Of a stretch of 64,000 bases of DNA, positions 18,791 through 28,682 are shown piece by piece (the stretch's first letter is position 1; each line of letters opens with the position of its first letter). A program made the position numbers and the translations under genes. Source of the DNA: Streptomyces clavifer (GTDB lineage: Bacteria > Actinomycetota > Actinomycetes > Streptomycetales > Streptomycetaceae); NCBI GenBank assembly GCA_014651175.1, contig BMWJ01000019.1, forward strand, positions 27,644 through 91,643, given 5' to 3'. The notes under the pieces were generated by a model. The model did no database searches. It saw nothing but the letters and a program-made list of their open reading frames with translations, and had not been told where the DNA came from.

Positions 18791-19075
18791 TCAGTCTTCG
18801 TCGAGGTGCGCGAACATGCTGTCCGTGTCCTCGTGGACGGCGGTGCGGCCGGCAGCGATGTCCTCGCTGGTCCTGCGCTCGCCTTCCTGCCACTCCGGTG
18901 TCCAGAACCAGGCCTGGTCGGAGCGGATCTTGGTGAGTCCGTGCACCGTCACTTCACCGGCGCCGGTGATCTCGAACTCGAGTTCGTCGCCCTGGTTCAC
19001 CCCGAGGGCTGCCCGAATGGCCTTGGGCATGGTGATCTGCCCGTTCGCGCGCAGTATGGCTGTGGCTCCAGTCAT
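18791..19075 (-). CDS. AbrB/MazE-fold antitoxin
   Basis: 94 aa. The SpoVT/AbrB swapped-hairpin domain is ATAILRANGQITMPKAIRAA-LGVNQGDELEFEITGAGEVTV at residues 4-45. The C-terminal half is acidic with DEDTD..FAHLDED, fit to neutralise a basic toxin. Upstream DNA (19080-19150) is noticeably AT-richer than average. It is the first gene of a two-gene operon with the RelE-like protein. Confidence 0.8.
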   Translation of the reverse strand: MTGATAILRANGQITMPKAIRAALGVNQGDELEFEITGAGEVTVHGLTKIRSDQAWFWTPEWQEGERRTSEDIAAGRTAVHEDTDSMFAHLDED

Positions 19076-19373
19076 GCAATGACCTCCTACCTCTGTCGCC
19101 ATCCTCGCCAAGGTATCACGAAATGCGAACATTCCGAGTTTGTTAAATTCGTAATCTTGCATCGCGCTGCTCGCCGTCACGGTTTCGTCCTGCGAGGGAG
19201 GCGGTGTCAAGGAGGGGTCCTTCCCGGCGGCGATCCGGCCGGGCGGGTGTGCGGGTCGGACGGTGGCCGAAGTATTCCGGCCATGCGGGCGTCGGTGGCG
19301 AGATGACCCTGTTCCGTCATTGAGGTGTACCCGACATAATTCGAGCCCCCACGGCCCCCGGAGGCACACCCCC

Positions 19374-20264
19374 ATGAGCCCGTACAGCACCAGCCGCCGG
19401 ACCTTCCTCACCGGCGCCCTCGCCGCCACCGCCGGAGTCCTCATCGGCGGGACACCCGCCGTCGCCGCCGCCGACCGCGCCCTCGGCACCCAGGACTGGA
19501 TGGGCGGCATCGCCGACTCCACCCCCCTGCAGCGCCTCACGATCCCGGGTACGCACAACTCGGGGGCGCGTCACGGCGGCCTCTGGACGGCGTGCCAGAA
19601 CACCACGGTCACCGAGCAGCTCAACAGCGGCGTCCGCTTCCTCGACATCCGCTGCCGGATCAGCGGCGACGCGTACGCCATCCACCACGGCGCGTACTAC
19701 CAGCACCTGAACTTCGACGATGTGCTCGGCGCCTGCCGGGACTTCCTCGCCCAGCGCCCGTCGGAGACCGTGCTGATGCGGGTGAAGCAGGAGTACTCGC
19801 AGGAGAGCGACGCCGCGTTCCGGCGGATCTTCGACATCTACCTCGACGGCAGGGGCTGGCGCCCGCTCCTGCGCCTCGACCCGACGCTGCCGAACCTCGG
19901 CGCGGCCCGCGGCAAGGTCGTGGTCCTCGCCGACAACGGCGGACTGCCGGGGGCCCGGTACGCGGACCCGGGGATCTTCGACATCCAGGACGACTACATG
20001 GCCGAGCCCGGGGCCAAGTACCCCAAGATCGAGGCGCACTTCCGCAAGGCCGCGCAGCAGCCCGGCAAGCTGTTCACGAACTACGTGAGCACCGCGGCCC
20101 TGCTGCCGCCGCGCTGGAACTCCGACCGGCTCAACCCTCAGGTGCACACGTTCCTCGACGGGACGGCGTCGGGCTGGACCGGTCTCGGCATCGTCCCGCT
20201 GGACTTCCCGGCGACCCGCTCCGGCCTGGTCGAGTCGCTGATCCGGCACAACCCGGGGGCCTGA
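19374..20264 (+). CDS. Tat-exported phosphatidylinositol-specific phospholipase C
   Basis: 296 aa. The Tat signal is SRRTFLTGALAATAGVL, ending near AVAAADR. The PI-PLC X domain shows LTIPGTHNSGA (first catalytic His), FLDIRCRI, AIHHGAYYQHLNFDDVL (second His) and FLAQRPSETVLMRVKQEY. It cleaves phosphatidylinositol or glycosyl-PI. ATG at 19374 follows GGAGG. No metal-binding extension is seen, as expected for bacterial enzymes. Its stop is inside a small palindrome shared with the next convergent gene. Confidence 0.92.
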   Translation: MSPYSTSRRTFLTGALAATAGVLIGGTPAVAAADRALGTQDWMGGIADSTPLQRLTIPGTHNSGARHGGLWTACQNTTVTEQLNSGVRFLDIRCRISGDAYAIHHGAYYQHLNFDDVLGACRDFLAQRPSETVLMRVKQEYSQESDAAFRRIFDIYLDGRGWRPLLRLDPTLPNLGAARGKVVVLADNGGLPGARYADPGIFDIQDDYMAEPGAKYPKIEAHFRKAAQQPGKLFTNYVSTAALLPPRWNSDRLNPQVHTFLDGTASGWTGLGIVPLDFPATRSGLVESLIRHNPGA

Positions 20265-20275
20265 GCCGGGCTCAG
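20261..20275. terminator. Small palindrome spanning two stop codons
   Basis: CTGAGCC-G-GGCTCAG contains the TGA of the PI-PLC gene and the TGA (as TCA) of the convergent kinase gene. It may be a weak bidirectional terminator. Confidence 0.4.
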
Positions 20276-21696
20276 AGCTCCGGCGGCGGCGTCGGTGCGC
20301 CCGGCAGGCGGATCGACGCCACCGTGCCCCCGCCGCCGGAAGCCGGGCGCAGCGCGATGTCGCCGCCCGCCTGCTGGACGGTACGGGCCACGATGGAGAG
20401 GCCGAGCCCGGAGCCGGGGAGCTGGCGGGCGGACGGGGAACGCCAGAAGCGTTCGAAGACGTGCGGGAGCTCCTCGGCCGGGATGCCGGGCCCGTGGTCC
20501 CGGACCGTCAGCTCGCCGCGGTGCAGGACGACCTCGACCGTGCCGCCGGGCGGACTGAACTTCACCGCGTTGTCGAGGACGTTGACCACGGCCCGCTCCA
20601 GGGCGGCCGGCTCGGCCCGCACGTACCAGGGGGCCAGCTCGGCCGTGATCGTCAGCTCGGGGCCGCGCAGCCGGGCGCGCTGCAGGGCGGTACGGGTGAT
20701 GTCGTGCAGGGCGACGACCTGGAGGGGGCCGGGCTGGGCGGCGTCGGGGCGGGAGAGCTCCTGCAGGTCGCCGATGAGGGCGGCCAGCTCCGTCATCTGG
20801 GCCTTCACCGAGGCCATCAGGGCCCTGCGGTCGTCGGGCGGGATGGCCCGGCCCGTCTCGTCACTGCGGACCAGCAGCTCGATGTTCGTACGGAGCGAGG
20901 TGAGCGGGGTGCGCAGCTCGTGCCCGGCGTCCGCGATGAGCTGGGACTGGCGGTCGCGGGAGGTGGCCAGCGAGCCGGCCATCGAGTTGAAGGAGCGGGA
21001 GAGGCGGGCGATCTCGTCCTCGCCCTCCACGGGGATCCGGACGGTGAGGTCCTCGGTGCGGGCGACGTGCTCGACGGCGTCGGTGAGTTCGTCGACGGGG
21101 CGCAGACCGGTGCGGGCGACCCACAGGCCGGCCGCCCCGGCGCCGACGACACCGATGCCGGAGACGAGGAGCAGCACCCAGGCGAGGGTGGACAGCGAGT
21201 CGGTGATCTCGCTCATCGGGCGGGCGATGGTCACGGCGAGGTTTCCCGGCTCCGAGCCGGGGGAGCGGACGTCCAGCGGATAGGTGTAGACCCGCATGTC
21301 CGTGCCGTTCTCGGCCGTGGCCGAGTGCAGGGCGTAGTGCCGCTCCTGCTTCGCCACCTCCAGGTCTTCGCCGCTCACCGGAAGTTTCCACGAGGCGGCG
21401 TCGGGAGCGATGCAGACCGTGCCCCGGGAGTCGATGAGCTGGACCGTCAGTCCGGCGAAGCTCGGGGGCGTCTGCGAGGTGTCGCCCTTGCAGTACGCGT
21501 ACAGACTCGTCAGGTAGCGCTCGTCGACCTTGGAACCGCTCAGCGTCTCGTCCAGCTGGTTCTCCAGCTGCTCGCGCGTCACGAACCAGCACGCGACGGC
21601 CACCGCCGCCACCGCCACCGCCACGGCGGTGGCCACCAGCAGGGCGAGCCGGGAACGGATCGGCAGGGCGCGCAGTCGGCGCAGCGGTCCCGTCAC
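20272..21696 (-). CDS. Sensor histidine kinase (MprB-like)
   Basis: 474 aa. A transmembrane helix at about 13-37, an extracellular sensor region of about 125 residues with two cysteines, and a second helix near 165-187. HAMP follows, then the H-box [20 protein letters not shown] with His about 259. ATP-binding boxes are [10 protein letters not shown] (N), DHGPGIP (G1) and GSGLGLSIV (G2). It overlaps its response regulator gene by 4 bp. With the HtrA-like protease upstream it mirrors MprAB-PepD of mycobacteria. Confidence 0.93.
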   Translation of the reverse strand: MTGPLRRLRALPIRSRLALLVATAVAVAVAAVAVACWFVTREQLENQLDETLSGSKVDERYLTSLYAYCKGDTSQTPPSFAGLTVQLIDSRGTVCIAPDAASWKLPVSGEDLEVAKQERHYALHSATAENGTDMRVYTYPLDVRSPGSEPGNLAVTIARPMSEITDSLSTLAWVLLLVSGIGVVGAGAAGLWVARTGLRPVDELTDAVEHVARTEDLTVRIPVEGEDEIARLSRSFNSMAGSLATSRDRQSQLIADAGHELRTPLTSLRTNIELLVRSDETGRAIPPDDRRALMASVKAQMTELAALIGDLQELSRPDAAQPGPLQVVALHDITRTALQRARLRGPELTITAELAPWYVRAEPAALERAVVNVLDNAVKFSPPGGTVEVVLHRGELTVRDHGPGIPAEELPHVFERFWRSPSARQLPGSGLGLSIVARTVQQAGGDIALRPASGGGGTVASIRLPGAPTPPPEL

Positions 21697-22424
21697 CCCT
21701 CACCGCCCCCGGACCGCAGCGCGTACCCGACGCCCCGCACCGTGTGGACGAGCCGCGGCTCGCCGCCCGCCTCCGTCTTGCGGCGCAGATACATCACGTA
21801 CACGTCCAGGGAGTTGGAGCTGGGTTCGAAGTCGAAGCCCCACACGGCCTTGAGGATCTGCTCCCGGGTCAGCACCTGCCTGGGATGGGCCAGGAACATC
21901 TCCAGGAGGGTGAACTCCGTGCGGGTCAGCTCGACCCGGCGGGTGCCGCGGGTGACCTCGCGGGTGTTCAGGTCCATGCGGAGGTCGGCGAAGGACAGGA
22001 CGTCGTCGTCGGGGAGGTCCCCGCCCGCCGCGACCGCGTAGGAGCTGCGGCGCAGCAGGGCCCGGATGCGGGCGAAGAGCTCGTCCAGCTCGAAGGGCTT
22101 GACGAGGTAGTCGTCGGCGCCCGCGTCGAGGCCGGTGACCCGGTCGCCGACGGTGTCGCGGGCGGTGAGCATCAGGATGGGCGTGGTGGACCCGGTGGAC
22201 CGGATGCGCCGGGCGGCGGTGAGGCCGTCCATGCGGGGCATCTGGATGTCCAGGACGATCAGGTCGGGGGCGTACGACTCCACCTTGGTGAGGGCGTCGT
22301 AACCGTCCACGGCCACCTCGGTGCCGTAGCCCTCGAAGGCGAGGCTGCGCTGCAGGGCCTCGCGCACGGCGGGCTCGTCGTCGACGATCAGGACACGCTG
22401 CGGATCGTCTTCGGCGGGGCTCAT
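21693..22424 (-). CDS. OmpR-family response regulator (MprA-like)
   Basis: 243 aa. The receiver has DD at residues 15-16, phospho-Asp D59 in [14 protein letters not shown], and the conserved Thr and Lys ([14 protein letters not shown]). The C-terminal winged helix ends in [32 protein letters not shown]. It probably controls envelope stress genes; that is inferred from the MprAB-like arrangement. It is followed directly by its kinase. Confidence 0.94.
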   Translation of the reverse strand: MSPAEDDPQRVLIVDDEPAVREALQRSLAFEGYGTEVAVDGYDALTKVESYAPDLIVLDIQMPRMDGLTAARRIRSTGSTTPILMLTARDTVGDRVTGLDAGADDYLVKPFELDELFARIRALLRRSSYAVAAGGDLPDDDVLSFADLRMDLNTREVTRGTRRVELTRTEFTLLEMFLAHPRQVLTREQILKAVWGFDFEPSSNSLDVYVMYLRRKTEAGGEPRLVHTVRGVGYALRSGGGEG

Positions 22425-22471
22425 CGCTTCGTCCTCTTCCTTCGCGTGTACGGGTGCTGTGTGCTGCGACC

Positions 22472-22651
22472 TCAGCCTCGCACGGCCGCCGTGCGCCGTC
22501 GCGCGGCACGGCGTCCGCGGCTGGTGGCGGAGGTGCGGACCTCAGGGGTCCTGGTCCGCTGCGCGGTGGAGCCGCGGGCCGCCGGTTCGGCGGCCAGGGC
22601 GAGCGGCAGGGCCGAGCCGGACGGGCCGGCGGTCGCGGCGTCGGGGTGCAT
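22472..22651 (-). CDS. Short basic ORF in the protease/two-component operon
   Basis: 59 residues from ATG with GAGGAG 10 nt upstream, beginning 18 nt after the protease stop and ending 47 nt before the response regulator. The N-terminal half is Ala/Pro/Leu-rich; the C-terminal half is strongly basic ([16 protein letters not shown]). The good ribosome site and tight spacing suggest it is translated. The function is unknown and it could be only a short spurious frame. Confidence 0.42.
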   Translation of the reverse strand: MHPDAATAGPSGSALPLALAAEPAARGSTAQRTRTPEVRTSATSRGRRAARRRTAAVRG

Positions 22652-22669
22652 CGGGACCTGATCTCCTCG

Positions 22670-23728
22670 TCAGGAGCCGTCGCCGGCGCGCAGGGTGTCC
22701 AGGTCGGCCTTGACGGTGTCGACCGGGATGGCGAATCCGAGGCCCACGCTGCCCGCCGCGGAGCTGCCGGATGCGCTGGACGAACTGGGGGAGTACATGG
22801 CCGAGTTGATGCCGATGATCTCGCCGTTCATGTTGATCAGCGCGCCGCCGGAGTTGCCGGGGTTGAGTGAGGCGTCGGTCTGGAGGGCCTTGTACGTGGT
22901 CTTGGACGTGCCGGTGTCGCCGTTGAACTGCTGTCCGCCGAATTCGAACGGCCAGTTGCCGGAGCCCTGTTGCTGCTGCTGTCCCTGACCGGAGCTGTCG
23001 TCGTCCTTGGCGACCGTCACATCGCGGTCCAGCGCCGAGACGATGCCGCTGGTGACGGTGCCGGTGAGGCCCTCGGGGGAGCCGATCGCCACGACCTGGT
23101 CACCGACCTCGACCGCCGAGGAGTCGCCGAGGGAGGCCGTCTTGAGACCGCTCGCGTCCTGGAGCTTGATCAGGGCCAGGTCCTTGTCGGGGTCGGTGCC
23201 GACGACGTCCGCGGTGTACGTCCTGCCGGTGCTCAGGGCCACCTCGATCTGCGAGGCCCCCGAGATCACGTGGTTGTTGGTGACGATCTCACCGTCCGAG
23301 GTGATGACGACGCCGGAGCCGGTGGCGTCACCCGCCGAGGACTTCGCGCTGATCTCCACGATCGCCGGGGCCACGGCCGCGGCCACACCGGAGACGGTGC
23401 CCGCGCTGCTCTGCGAGACGGTGGTGCCGCTGACGACGCCGCCGGAGGCGGAGCCGGCCGTGCCGCCGTCGGCGAGTTCGCCGAGGAGGGTGGCGGTGCC
23501 GCCGCCGACCGCCGCCGCGGCGATGGCCACGGCGGCCAGCAGGGCGAAGGGCCGCTTGACCCGGCGCTCCGGTGCGGGTGCCGGTGCGGGCTCGGGGGCG
23601 GGCCAGTCGGGGGCGCCGGCGTTCTGCTGTGCGGGTTCGTACGCCGGCGGCGGCGGGTAGGCCGCCTCGCCGTTGCCGTACGAGGGGTACATCGGGTACT
23701 CGCCGCTCGGGCGGTGGCTGTCGGTCAT
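22670..23728 (-). CDS. HtrA-like membrane-anchored serine protease lacking PDZ
   Basis: 352 aa. A Pro/Tyr-rich cytosolic tail of about 60 residues precedes one membrane helix (FALLAAVAIAAAAVGGG). The trypsin-like domain has His in IVTNNHVISGA, Asp in DPDKDLALIKL and Ser in LNPGNSGGALINMNGE. It ends about 50 residues after the Ser with IPVDTVKADLDTL, so no PDZ domain is present, unlike PepD/DegP. There is a Gln/Gly-rich insert (SSGQGQQQQQGSG). It heads the MprAB-like operon and is likely a target or sensor partner. Confidence 0.9.
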   Translation of the reverse strand: MTDSHRPSGEYPMYPSYGNGEAAYPPPPAYEPAQQNAGAPDWPAPEPAPAPAPERRVKRPFALLAAVAIAAAAVGGGTATLLGELADGGTAGSASGGVVSGTTVSQSSAGTVSGVAAAVAPAIVEISAKSSAGDATGSGVVITSDGEIVTNNHVISGASQIEVALSTGRTYTADVVGTDPDKDLALIKLQDASGLKTASLGDSSAVEVGDQVVAIGSPEGLTGTVTSGIVSALDRDVTVAKDDDSSGQGQQQQQGSGNWPFEFGGQQFNGDTGTSKTTYKALQTDASLNPGNSGGALINMNGEIIGINSAMYSPSSSSASGSSAAGSVGLGFAIPVDTVKADLDTLRAGDGS

Positions 23729-23820
23729 GTCTCCGAGAGTGGTCGGCGAACATGAGAAGCACCTGAGCGCGTCCTGAGAAGCCCGACAGAACCGTGTATG
23801 CCCCATATAAGGACGTACGG

Positions 23821-24864
23821 CTACCGTGCGGTGGCCGTCGGTTCCCCGCAGCCGCACGAGCGCCGCACCACCAGCGCGGACGGGAACTGCTTCAGCCGCT
23901 CGCGCCGCGACCCCGAGACCCGCAGCGAGTCGTCGAGGACGAGGTCCACGGCTGCCCGTGCCATCGCCGGCCGGTCCGAGAAGACCGTCGTGAGGGGCGG
24001 ATCGGTGAGGCCCGCCTCCTTCACGTCGTCGAAGCCCGCGACCGCCAGCTCCTGGGGCACGTCGATCCGCAGCTCGCGCGCGGCCCGCAGCACCCCGATG
24101 GCCTGGTCGTCCGTCGAGCAGAAGATCGCCGGAGGCCTGTCCGGTCCCGACAGCAGCTTCAGGGCCACCTGGTAGGCGTCGTAGCGGTTGTACGGGGCGT
24201 GGAAGAGCCGGCCCTCCGTGGACCGTCCCGCCTCCTGCATCGCCCGGCGCCAGCCCTCGATGTGGTCGGCGACCGGGTCACCGACCACGGGGGTCGACTC
24301 CGTGCCGCCGAGGCACGCCACGTAGGCGTTCCCGTGCTCCAGGAGGTGGCGGGTGGCGAGCTGTGCGCCGCCGATGTCGTCCGTGACGACCGCGACGTCG
24401 TCGATCGCCTCGGGCCGTTCGTGCAGCAGGACGACCCGGGCGTCCCAGGCCTCTATCTCGGCCGCCGCCCGCTCGCTGGGTCCCTGGCTGACCAGGATCA
24501 GTCCGGAGACCCGCATGCCGAGGAAGGCCCGCAGGTAGTGGACCTCGCGCTCGTCGCGGTAGTCGGAGTTGCCGACGAGGACCATCTTCCCGCGCTCGGC
24601 GGCGGCCTGTTCGACCGCGTGCGCCATTTCCGCGAAGAAGGGCTGGCGTGCGTCCGGCACGATCATGCCTATGAGGTCGGTCCGCCGCGAGGCCATGGCC
24701 TGGGCCACCCGGTCGGGCCGGTAGCCCAGCTCCTTGATCGCGGCGAGTACCCGCTCGCGCGTGGCCGGGGCGACCGGCCTGGGTCCGTTGTTGATGACAT
24801 AGCTGACGACCGCTGTCGAGGTCCCCGCCAGTCTCGCCACATCGTCCCGCGTCACCTTGGCCAC
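23821..24864 (-). CDS. LacI family transcriptional regulator
   Basis: 347 aa. The helix-turn-helix is [23 protein letters not shown] with the hinge helix [13 protein letters not shown]. The periplasmic-binding-like effector domain carries [27 protein letters not shown] and AGFDD. The C-terminus ends RRSCGC. The effector (probably a sugar) is unknown and no transport genes adjoin. TAGACT (complement of 24872-24877) is 7 nt before the GTG, suggesting a leaderless message. Confidence 0.9.
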   Translation of the reverse strand: MAKVTRDDVARLAGTSTAVVSYVINNGPRPVAPATRERVLAAIKELGYRPDRVAQAMASRRTDLIGMIVPDARQPFFAEMAHAVEQAAAERGKMVLVGNSDYRDEREVHYLRAFLGMRVSGLILVSQGPSERAAAEIEAWDARVVLLHERPEAIDDVAVVTDDIGGAQLATRHLLEHGNAYVACLGGTESTPVVGDPVADHIEGWRRAMQEAGRSTEGRLFHAPYNRYDAYQVALKLLSGPDRPPAIFCSTDDQAIGVLRAARELRIDVPQELAVAGFDDVKEAGLTDPPLTTVFSDRPAMARAAVDLVLDDSLRVSGSRRERLKQFPSALVVRRSCGCGEPTATAR

Positions 24865-24888
24865 GCGCGGCAGTCTACGCGGATCGAC

Positions 24889-25692
24889 CTACCGCTTGGC
24901 AGGTGCGACCGGGGCTTCTTCCGTAATCCCCGCTTCCGCGGACTGCTCCGAACGGGTGACGGCCTCCTCGACGGGCTTCGGCGCCGCCTTGGCCTTGGCC
25001 TCCTCCGCCGCGCGCTCCACCTTCTCGGGGGTGACGAAGCGGTAGCCGACGTTGCGGACGGTCCCGATCAGCGACTCGTGTTCGGGCCCGAGCTTCGCGC
25101 GCAGCCGCCGTACGTGGACGTCGACCGTGCGTGTGCCGCCGAAGTAGTCGTAGCCCCAGACCTCCTGCAGGAGCTGGGCGCGGGTGAAGACCCGGCCGGG
25201 GTGCTGCGCGAGGTACTTGAGCAGTTCGAACTCCTTGAAGGTCAGGTCCAGGACCCGGCCCTTCAGCTTGGCGCTGTACGTCGCCTCGTCCACCGACAGG
25301 TCACCGTTGCGGATCTCCATGGGGGAGTCGTCGGCGGTGATCTGCTGACGGCCGGTGGCCAGCCGCAGCCGGGCCTCGACCTCGGCGGGGCCCGCGGTGT
25401 CCAGCAGGACGTCGTCGATGCCCCAGTCGGCGGTGACGGCCGCGAGGCCGCCCTCGGTCACGACGAGGATCAGCGGACAGCCGGGTCCGGTGGACCGCAG
25501 CAGCTGGCACAGCGAGCGCACCTGGGGGAGGTCGCGGCGGCCGTCGATGAGTATGACGTCGGCACCCGGGGTGTCGACGAGCGCGGGTCCCTCGGCGGGG
25601 GCGACCCGCACGCTGTGCAGCAGGAGGCCGAGGGCGGGGAGCACCTCCGTCGACGGTTGAAGGGCATTCGTCAGTAGCAGCAGTGAACTCAT
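24889..25692 (-). CDS. glnR: Nitrogen global regulator GlnR
   Basis: 267 aa. An atypical receiver domain ([20 protein letters not shown].., Asp50 in [13 protein letters not shown]) lacks the usual acidic pair near the N-terminus. The OmpR-type winged helix is [20 protein letters not shown].. [31 protein letters not shown]. The tail is Ala/Glu/Lys-rich. GlnR activates glnA, amtB and others under nitrogen limitation; Asp50 supports dimerisation rather than phosphorylation. ATG follows AGGTGGG. Known PhoP-GlnR cross-talk fits the neighbouring phosphate genes. Confidence 0.95.
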   Translation of the reverse strand: MSSLLLLTNALQPSTEVLPALGLLLHSVRVAPAEGPALVDTPGADVILIDGRRDLPQVRSLCQLLRSTGPGCPLILVVTEGGLAAVTADWGIDDVLLDTAGPAEVEARLRLATGRQQITADDSPMEIRNGDLSVDEATYSAKLKGRVLDLTFKEFELLKYLAQHPGRVFTRAQLLQEVWGYDYFGGTRTVDVHVRRLRAKLGPEHESLIGTVRNVGYRFVTPEKVERAAEEAKAKAAPKPVEEAVTRSEQSAEAGITEEAPVAPAKR

Positions 25693-25991
25693 CGCCGCCC
25701 ACCTGCCTGGGTCGTCGGTCGATCGTGCACGGTTCGCTCGCCCATTACGTCGGTCCTCCTCGTTCCCTGCGAGAGGGGCACTCCCGGGTCGGACCCGGGG
25801 GAGTATGCGGCACTGCTTCGTACTCCCGTACGACCGTCCGCCCTTGGCGGCCGTCATACGGTTTTTACTGCGCGGCCCCACTTCGGGGGGACCGCTGAGC
25901 TTGTTGAAACGTCGCCGTAACAACGCGCGGAAAGCACAAAAGGACCCGGGGGCTGCTTTGCCCGGATCCTCTTCACAGGAGAATAACCCAC
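25693..25991. other. Divergent region glnR / hydrolase
   Basis: 299 bp with the glnR upstream sequence on the left. AT-richer tracts occur near 25855-25990. CACAGGAGAATAACCCAC supplies a good ribosome site for the hydrolase. No gene was recognised. Confidence 0.45.
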
Positions 25992-26906
25992 ATGAGTTCT
26001 GTGTCCGAGGGTCGATTCCTGAGTTCTTTTGTTCCCTCGATCACGCCGATCCCCCGCCGGAGCACATTGCTGACCGGTGACGGGGTCCGTATCGAGGCGG
26101 TGTACACCCCGTGTACGGCAGGTTCGGCGGCCGTCGGGGGCACGCCGTCCGACGGCACGGCCGTCGTCCTCGCGCACGGCTTCACCGGCTCCGTCGACCG
26201 GCCGGCCGTCATGCGGGCGGCCGGGGTGTTCGCCCAGCGTGCGGCCGTGATCACGTTCTCGTTCCGGGGGCACGGGCGGTCCGGCGGGCGGTCCACGGTG
26301 GGCGATCGCGAGGTGCTGGACCTGGCCGCCGCGGTGGCCTGGGCGCGGTCGCTGGGGCACCGCCGCATCGTTACGGTCGGCTTCTCGATGGGCGGTTCCG
26401 TGGTGCTCCGGCACGCTGCTCTGTATACGGCGCCGGAGGCCGCGGAAACCGAGGAGAAGAATTACCCTGCGACGGCCGAACGGGTGGGCGGGCGCATGGG
26501 TGCACACGGGGGGCGCACGGGCATGCACACGGACGCGGTGGTCGCCGTCAGCGCACCGGCCCGCTGGTACTACCGGGGGACGGCCCCGATGCGGCGCCTG
26601 CACTGGGTGGTCACCCGGCCCGCCGGGCGGCTCGTCGGCCGGTACGGCTTCCGTACCCGCATCGAACGCGAGGACTGGGACCCGGTCCCGCTGTCCCCGG
26701 TCGAGGCCGTCCCGCTGATCGCGGCGCCCCTGCTGATCGTGCACGGCGACCGGGACCCGTACTTCCCGCTCGACCACCCGAGGATGCTGGCCGGGGCCGC
26801 GGGCGGCCGCGCCGAACTGTGGCTGGAGCGGGGGATGGGGCACGCCGAGAACGCGGCGGACGACGCCCTGCTGACCCGCATCGCCGACTGGGCGGTGCCG
26901 GCGTGA
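25992..26906 (+). CDS. Alpha/beta hydrolase
   Basis: 304 aa. The oxyanion region is [16 protein letters not shown], the nucleophile elbow is [16 protein letters not shown], the acid is in [14 protein letters not shown], and the His is near [11 protein letters not shown]. There is a likely esterase or lipase role. An unusual Gly/His-rich insert ([19 protein letters not shown]) follows the elbow. ATG has AGGAG 11 nt upstream. Confidence 0.88.
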   Translation: MSSVSEGRFLSSFVPSITPIPRRSTLLTGDGVRIEAVYTPCTAGSAAVGGTPSDGTAVVLAHGFTGSVDRPAVMRAAGVFAQRAAVITFSFRGHGRSGGRSTVGDREVLDLAAAVAWARSLGHRRIVTVGFSMGGSVVLRHAALYTAPEAAETEEKNYPATAERVGGRMGAHGGRTGMHTDAVVAVSAPARWYYRGTAPMRRLHWVVTRPAGRLVGRYGFRTRIEREDWDPVPLSPVEAVPLIAAPLLIVHGDRDPYFPLDHPRMLAGAAGGRAELWLERGMGHAENAADDALLTRIADWAVPA

Positions 26907-26947
26907 CTCATGATGGACAGCTGACGCACGACGAAAGGGGTGCCGCC

Positions 26948-27202
26948 ATGGCAGCGGGGACGATCCGCTACTGGGCCGCGGCCAAGGCCGCCGCCGGGAC
27001 CGCGGAGGAGCCGTACGCGGCGGCGACGCTGGCCGAGGCGCTCGCCGGGGTGCGTGAACGGCACCCCGGCGAGCTGACGCGCGTACTGAAGAGATGTTCG
27101 TTCCTGATCGACGGGAACCCCGTCGGGACCCGCGGCCATGAGACCGTACGGCTTGCCGAGGGCGGCACGGTCGAGGTGCTCCCGCCGTTCGCAGGAGGGT
27201 GA
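26948..27202 (+). CDS. moaD: MoaD/ThiS-family ubiquitin-like sulfur carrier
   Basis: 84 aa ending in PPFAGG, the Gly-Gly terminus that is adenylated and thiocarboxylated in MoaD/ThiS proteins. The beta-grasp core is TIRYWAAAKAAAG..LAEALAGVRE.. SFLIDG..V.LAEGGTVEVLPP. ATG at 26948 is preceded by AAAGGGG at 7 nt spacing. A GTG at 26903 overlapping the previous stop would add 15 residues. It supplies sulfur to molybdopterin or a related pathway; which one cannot be told. Confidence 0.88.
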   Translation: MAAGTIRYWAAAKAAAGTAEEPYAAATLAEALAGVRERHPGELTRVLKRCSFLIDGNPVGTRGHETVRLAEGGTVEVLPPFAGG

Positions 27203-27212
27203 ACCGGAGACC

Positions 27213-28538
27213 ATGAGCAACAACGATCAGCAGTATCCGTACGACGACCAGGGGTACGGGCAGCAGCACGGCGGGGAGGGGCCGCAGCCGCACGGACAGC
27301 AGCAGCAGCCGCAGCCCTCGTACGGTGACCGCGCCCCGTACGACGCGTACGCCCCGTATGCCGCGGCCCCCGACGCCGCCGCCTGGCCGGCGGGCCCGCA
27401 GACGCCCCCCGGGGCCGGGTACGCGCAGCAGGGCCCGGGCGACCAGGGCGCGGCCCAGACGTGGCAGGGGCAGACCTGGGACACCCAGTACCAGCCGGCG
27501 GCCCAGCCGCAGGCCCCGCAGCATGAGGCCGCCCACCAGCAGGCCCCGGAGCACCGGGTCCCGGAACACCAGGTCCCGCAGTACCGGGCCGAGCAGCCGC
27601 AGGCCCCGCAGCACCGGGCCGGCTATCACCAGGCCCCGGAGTACGGCGCATCCCCGTACCCCGACTCCGGTTCGTATCCGCTGCCGCCCGAGGCGCCGGC
27701 TGCTCCGGCCGCTCCGGCGGCCCCCGTCGCGCCGGTGCCGGACTCCGGGTACAGCGCTCCCACCACGGTGGGCAACAGCAGGATCACCGACGCCCAGCGG
27801 GCCCGTGCCGAGGGGCGTTCGCCGATCATCGCGCCCGGGATGCAGCCTGCCGCGATCACAGCGGTCCTGAGCCTGCTCCTGGCGCTCGGTGCCGCGCTCG
27901 GGCAGTACGCCCTGGTCGTGCCGCTGGTGCTGCTCCAGGCCGTGACGGCCGCCGGCTGGTTCCGGCTCAACGGCATGTGGCCGGCCAGGCAGGGCATCGC
28001 CCTCGCCTTCGCCGGCGGCTTCGTCGCGGACGTCGTCCTGCTGGTGGCGGGCCGGGGCAACGCCCCGGCGGCCATCCTCGGCACGCTCGGCGTCTGGGTG
28101 CTGCTCACCGTCGTGCTGCAGCTGCGCAGCCACGCCGGGGCGGACGAGCGGCTGTACGGCCTGACGGCCACCGTCGCGTCCGCCGCCCTCGCCGTGCTGG
28201 CCGCCGGCCACCTGGCGGCGGTTCCGGACGCGGTGACGGTCGGGGGCATCGCGGTGGCGGTGGCCGTGCTCGTCCGGGCGCTTCCGCTGCCCGGAGCCGT
28301 CTCGGTCGTCCTGTCCCTGCTCGCCTCGGCGGGCGCCGGTGCCGCCGCGGGCGGCTTCACGGACTTCGGCACGCAGGCCGCGTTCCTCGGTCTCGCCGCC
28401 GGTGGCTGCGCGCTGATCGGTCTGCGGGTGGCGAGCTACGACTACCCGTCCCGCTTCGTGCACATGACGGCCGGAGTGGCTCTGCCGCTCACCGCCGCCG
28501 CCCCCGCCGTCTACCTGATCGGCCGGGCGATCGCCTGA
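27213..28538 (+). CDS. Membrane protein with Pro/Gln-rich repetitive N-terminus
   Basis: 441 aa. Residues 1-185 are low complexity, rich in Gln, Pro, Tyr and Ala, with repeated units such as PEHRVPEHQVPQYR and QPQAPQHRAGYHQAPEY. Residues about 210-441 contain roughly eight hydrophobic segments. It starts 10 bp after the moaD stop with GGAG-type site upstream. The orthologue is a hypothetical integral membrane protein in S. coelicolor (about SCO4162). The cytosolic tail may bind partners; no function is known. Confidence 0.85.
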   Translation: MSNNDQQYPYDDQGYGQQHGGEGPQPHGQQQQPQPSYGDRAPYDAYAPYAAAPDAAAWPAGPQTPPGAGYAQQGPGDQGAAQTWQGQTWDTQYQPAAQPQAPQHEAAHQQAPEHRVPEHQVPQYRAEQPQAPQHRAGYHQAPEYGASPYPDSGSYPLPPEAPAAPAAPAAPVAPVPDSGYSAPTTVGNSRITDAQRARAEGRSPIIAPGMQPAAITAVLSLLLALGAALGQYALVVPLVLLQAVTAAGWFRLNGMWPARQGIALAFAGGFVADVVLLVAGRGNAPAAILGTLGVWVLLTVVLQLRSHAGADERLYGLTATVASAALAVLAAGHLAAVPDAVTVGGIAVAVAVLVRALPLPGAVSVVLSLLASAGAGAAAGGFTDFGTQAAFLGLAAGGCALIGLRVASYDYPSRFVHMTAGVALPLTAAAPAVYLIGRAIA

Positions 28539-28682
28539 CGTCCCCCACCGTGCCTCATTCCCCTCCCTCGGGAGGGAACCGGCCGGGCCTCCCACTCGTC
28601 GATCACTCCGGGCGCGCCGCGCGGCGGCACTAGGCTCATGGGCACGAGAGGCCCGTCCGGCAGAAGTGGGGGAGTAACAGGC

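Noticed and set aside
26903-26947. Upstream GTG start for the MoaD-like gene
   Set aside because: ATG 26948 has a better placed AAAGGGG; homologues begin near this position.
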